Assembly (NCBI GenBank): GCA_035699745.1
Contig: DASSPH010000072.1
Coordinates: 1 to 64,000 of the forward strand
Length of the DNA: 64,000 bases
Direction of reading: 5' to 3'
Source of the DNA: Vicinamibacterales bacterium
GTDB taxonomy: Bacteria > Acidobacteriota > Vicinamibacteria > Vicinamibacterales > 2-12-FULL-66-21
The position numbers and the translations under genes were made by a program. Numbering within the stretch: position 1 is the stretch's first letter; every line of letters starts with the position of its first letter. Positions 63,126 through 64,000 of the stretch are shown here, in pieces. The notes beneath the pieces are model-generated. The model was given only the letters and a program-made list of their open reading frames with translations, was not told the origin of the DNA and made no database searches.

Positions 63126-63578
63126 TCATGCATGGGTTTCGAGCACCGGATCGCTGAACGTGAGGACCGCCTCCAGGTTCAGCACGAGAATCAGGCGATC
63201 GCCGATGTTGGCGACGCCTTCGAGATACCGGCCGCTCAGGCCGGTCAGCGCCGCCGCCGGCGGCTGGATCGTCGAGGGATCGATCGACGCGAACTCGCGC
63301 GCCGCGTCCACCACCAGCCCCACCGTCCGGCCGCCGGCCCGGACGACGAGCAGGCGGGTCGACAGATCGTAGGGCGCGCGCTCGAAGCCGAAGCGCGCCC
63401 GCAGGTTCAGCGCCGGCACGACTTCGCCGCGCGAGAACACCACGCCGTCGAGGAACGCGGTCGCGTTCGGCACGGCGGTGACGTCTTCGATCATCTCGAC
63501 GTGCGCGACGTCGCGGCTCCGCACGGCGTAGGTGGTCCCGGCAAGGGCAAACAGGATGAACGTCTCGGCCGCCGCCAT
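63126..63578 (-). CDS. cheW: CheW coupling protein
   Basis: A 150-residue SH3-like CheW ([61 protein letters not shown]) that links receptor to CheA. Its ATG overlaps the cheA stop as ATGA. Confidence 0.9.
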   Translation of the reverse strand: MAAAETFILFALAGTTYAVRSRDVAHVEMIEDVTAVPNATAFLDGVVFSRGEVVPALNLRARFGFERAPYDLSTRLLVVRAGGRTVGLVVDAAREFASIDPSTIQPPAAALTGLSGRYLEGVANIGDRLILVLNLEAVLTFSDPVLETHA

Positions 63579-64000
63579 CAGCGCCCTCCTGGTTCGGCCG
63601 TCCGCGCCGCGCGCGCCCGTGCGTGCCGCGCCAGATCGGGCAGGTTGAGGATCAGCACCACGCGGCCGTCGCCGAGATCCGTCGCCCCGGCGACGCCGTC
63701 GGCCTGCACCATTGCGTCGGACATGCCGCGGACCACGATCTCGCGCTGCCCGCTCACGCGATCCACCGCGATGCCCACCGCATCCTGGCCGGAGCCGACC
63801 ACGAACGCGTGCAGCGCCCGCCGCGGCCGTTCGGCGAGGCCGAACAGCCGGCTGAGCCGCACCAGCGGCAGCGACCCGCCGCGGAAGGGCACGATCTCGT
63901 GCCGCTCGACCGCGCGGATCGACGCCGGATCCACTTCGACGATCTCCCGCACGTTCCCCTGCGGCACCGCGAACGTCCGCTCGCCGACATGGGCGATGAA
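63578..64000 (-). CDS. cheA: CheA histidine kinase, C-terminal regulatory domain (cut by window end)
   Basis: The frame is open to the window edge and gives 140 residues of the CheW-like C-terminal domain of Che[21 protein letters not shown], the receptor/CheW interface [15 protein letters not shown], and [19 protein letters not shown]. The kinase and P1 domains lie beyond the window. It is upstream of cheW and overlaps it, so it leads or lies early in the operon. Confidence 0.85.
   Translation of the reverse strand, partial: FIAHVGERTFAVPQGNVREIVEVDPASIRAVERHEIVPFRGGSLPLVRLSRLFGLAERPRRALHAFVVGSGQDAVGIAVDRVSGQREIVVRGMSDAMVQADGVAGATDLGDGRVVLILNLPDLARHARARAARTAEPGGR

Overview
This 64 kb window is high-G+C, gene-dense bacterial DNA with no rRNA, tRNA, CRISPR array, insertion sequence or prophage that I could see. 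Gene content points to Acidobacteriota, probably the Vicinamibacteria: three Oar-like outer-membrane proteins with an N-terminal carboxypeptidase-regulatory domain, a VWFA-related secreted protein, a BACON-repeat lipoprotein, a Tat-exported hydroxypyruvate isomerase-like protein, many lipoproteins and efflux pumps. The lineage call is inference from gene families; no marker gene is present.

Layout. 1-8.3 kb: end of a truncated gene, Tat-exported TIM-barrel enzyme, PIG-L deacetylase, a duplicated-domain secreted protein, GH39 glycosidase, a large GT-C-like membrane protein, and a MerR regulator whose promoter has the classic 19-bp spacer with a perfect palindrome in it. 8.3-18.7 kb: a nitrous oxide respiration island: azurin, Crp/Fnr regulator, cytochrome c, and a clade II nos operon (nosZ-nosL-nosD-nosFY-cytochrome c) in which NosD is fused to a four-helix membrane domain and NosF to NosY. 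A RIC-type Fe-S repair protein is divergent from nosZ, followed by an NtrC-type regulator. Identical half-sites (TATGAC-N4-GTCATA) lie between azurin and the crp gene and between nosZ and ric, which suggests one small nitrogen-oxide regulon.

18.7-29.3 kb: small coiled-coil and winged-helix-like proteins, BACON lipoprotein, aldo/keto reductase, Oar-like receptor, a prolyl oligopeptidase broken by one frameshift, and a VWFA protein. 29.5-34.1 kb: amino-sugar use (NagA, sodium:solute symporter, ROK kinase). 34.1-50.7 kb: an HAE1-type RND pump with its adaptor, two convergent Oar-like receptors, and a complete CusCBA-like heavy-metal-type RND system followed by a lytic transglycosylase. 50.7-53.8 kb: PHP-domain and Yip1-like proteins divergent from a proline racemase-family enzyme.

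53.8-64 kb: one long leftward chemosensory operon with mostly overlapping stop/start codons: cheA (cut by the window edge), cheW, a soluble receptor with no sensor or membrane segment, a PAS-HEAT repeat protein, cheR, cheB, a CheY-like receiver, cheC and a PAS hybrid histidine kinase. The PAS domains of the HEAT protein and of the kinase are clear paralogues.

Between 25.5 and 41.8 kb four gene junctions carry unrelated short tandem repeats of 7-8 bp, some folding into long hairpins between convergent genes. Several genes (merR, crp, nagA, the racemase) have a -10-like hexamer placed so that the transcript would be leaderless.
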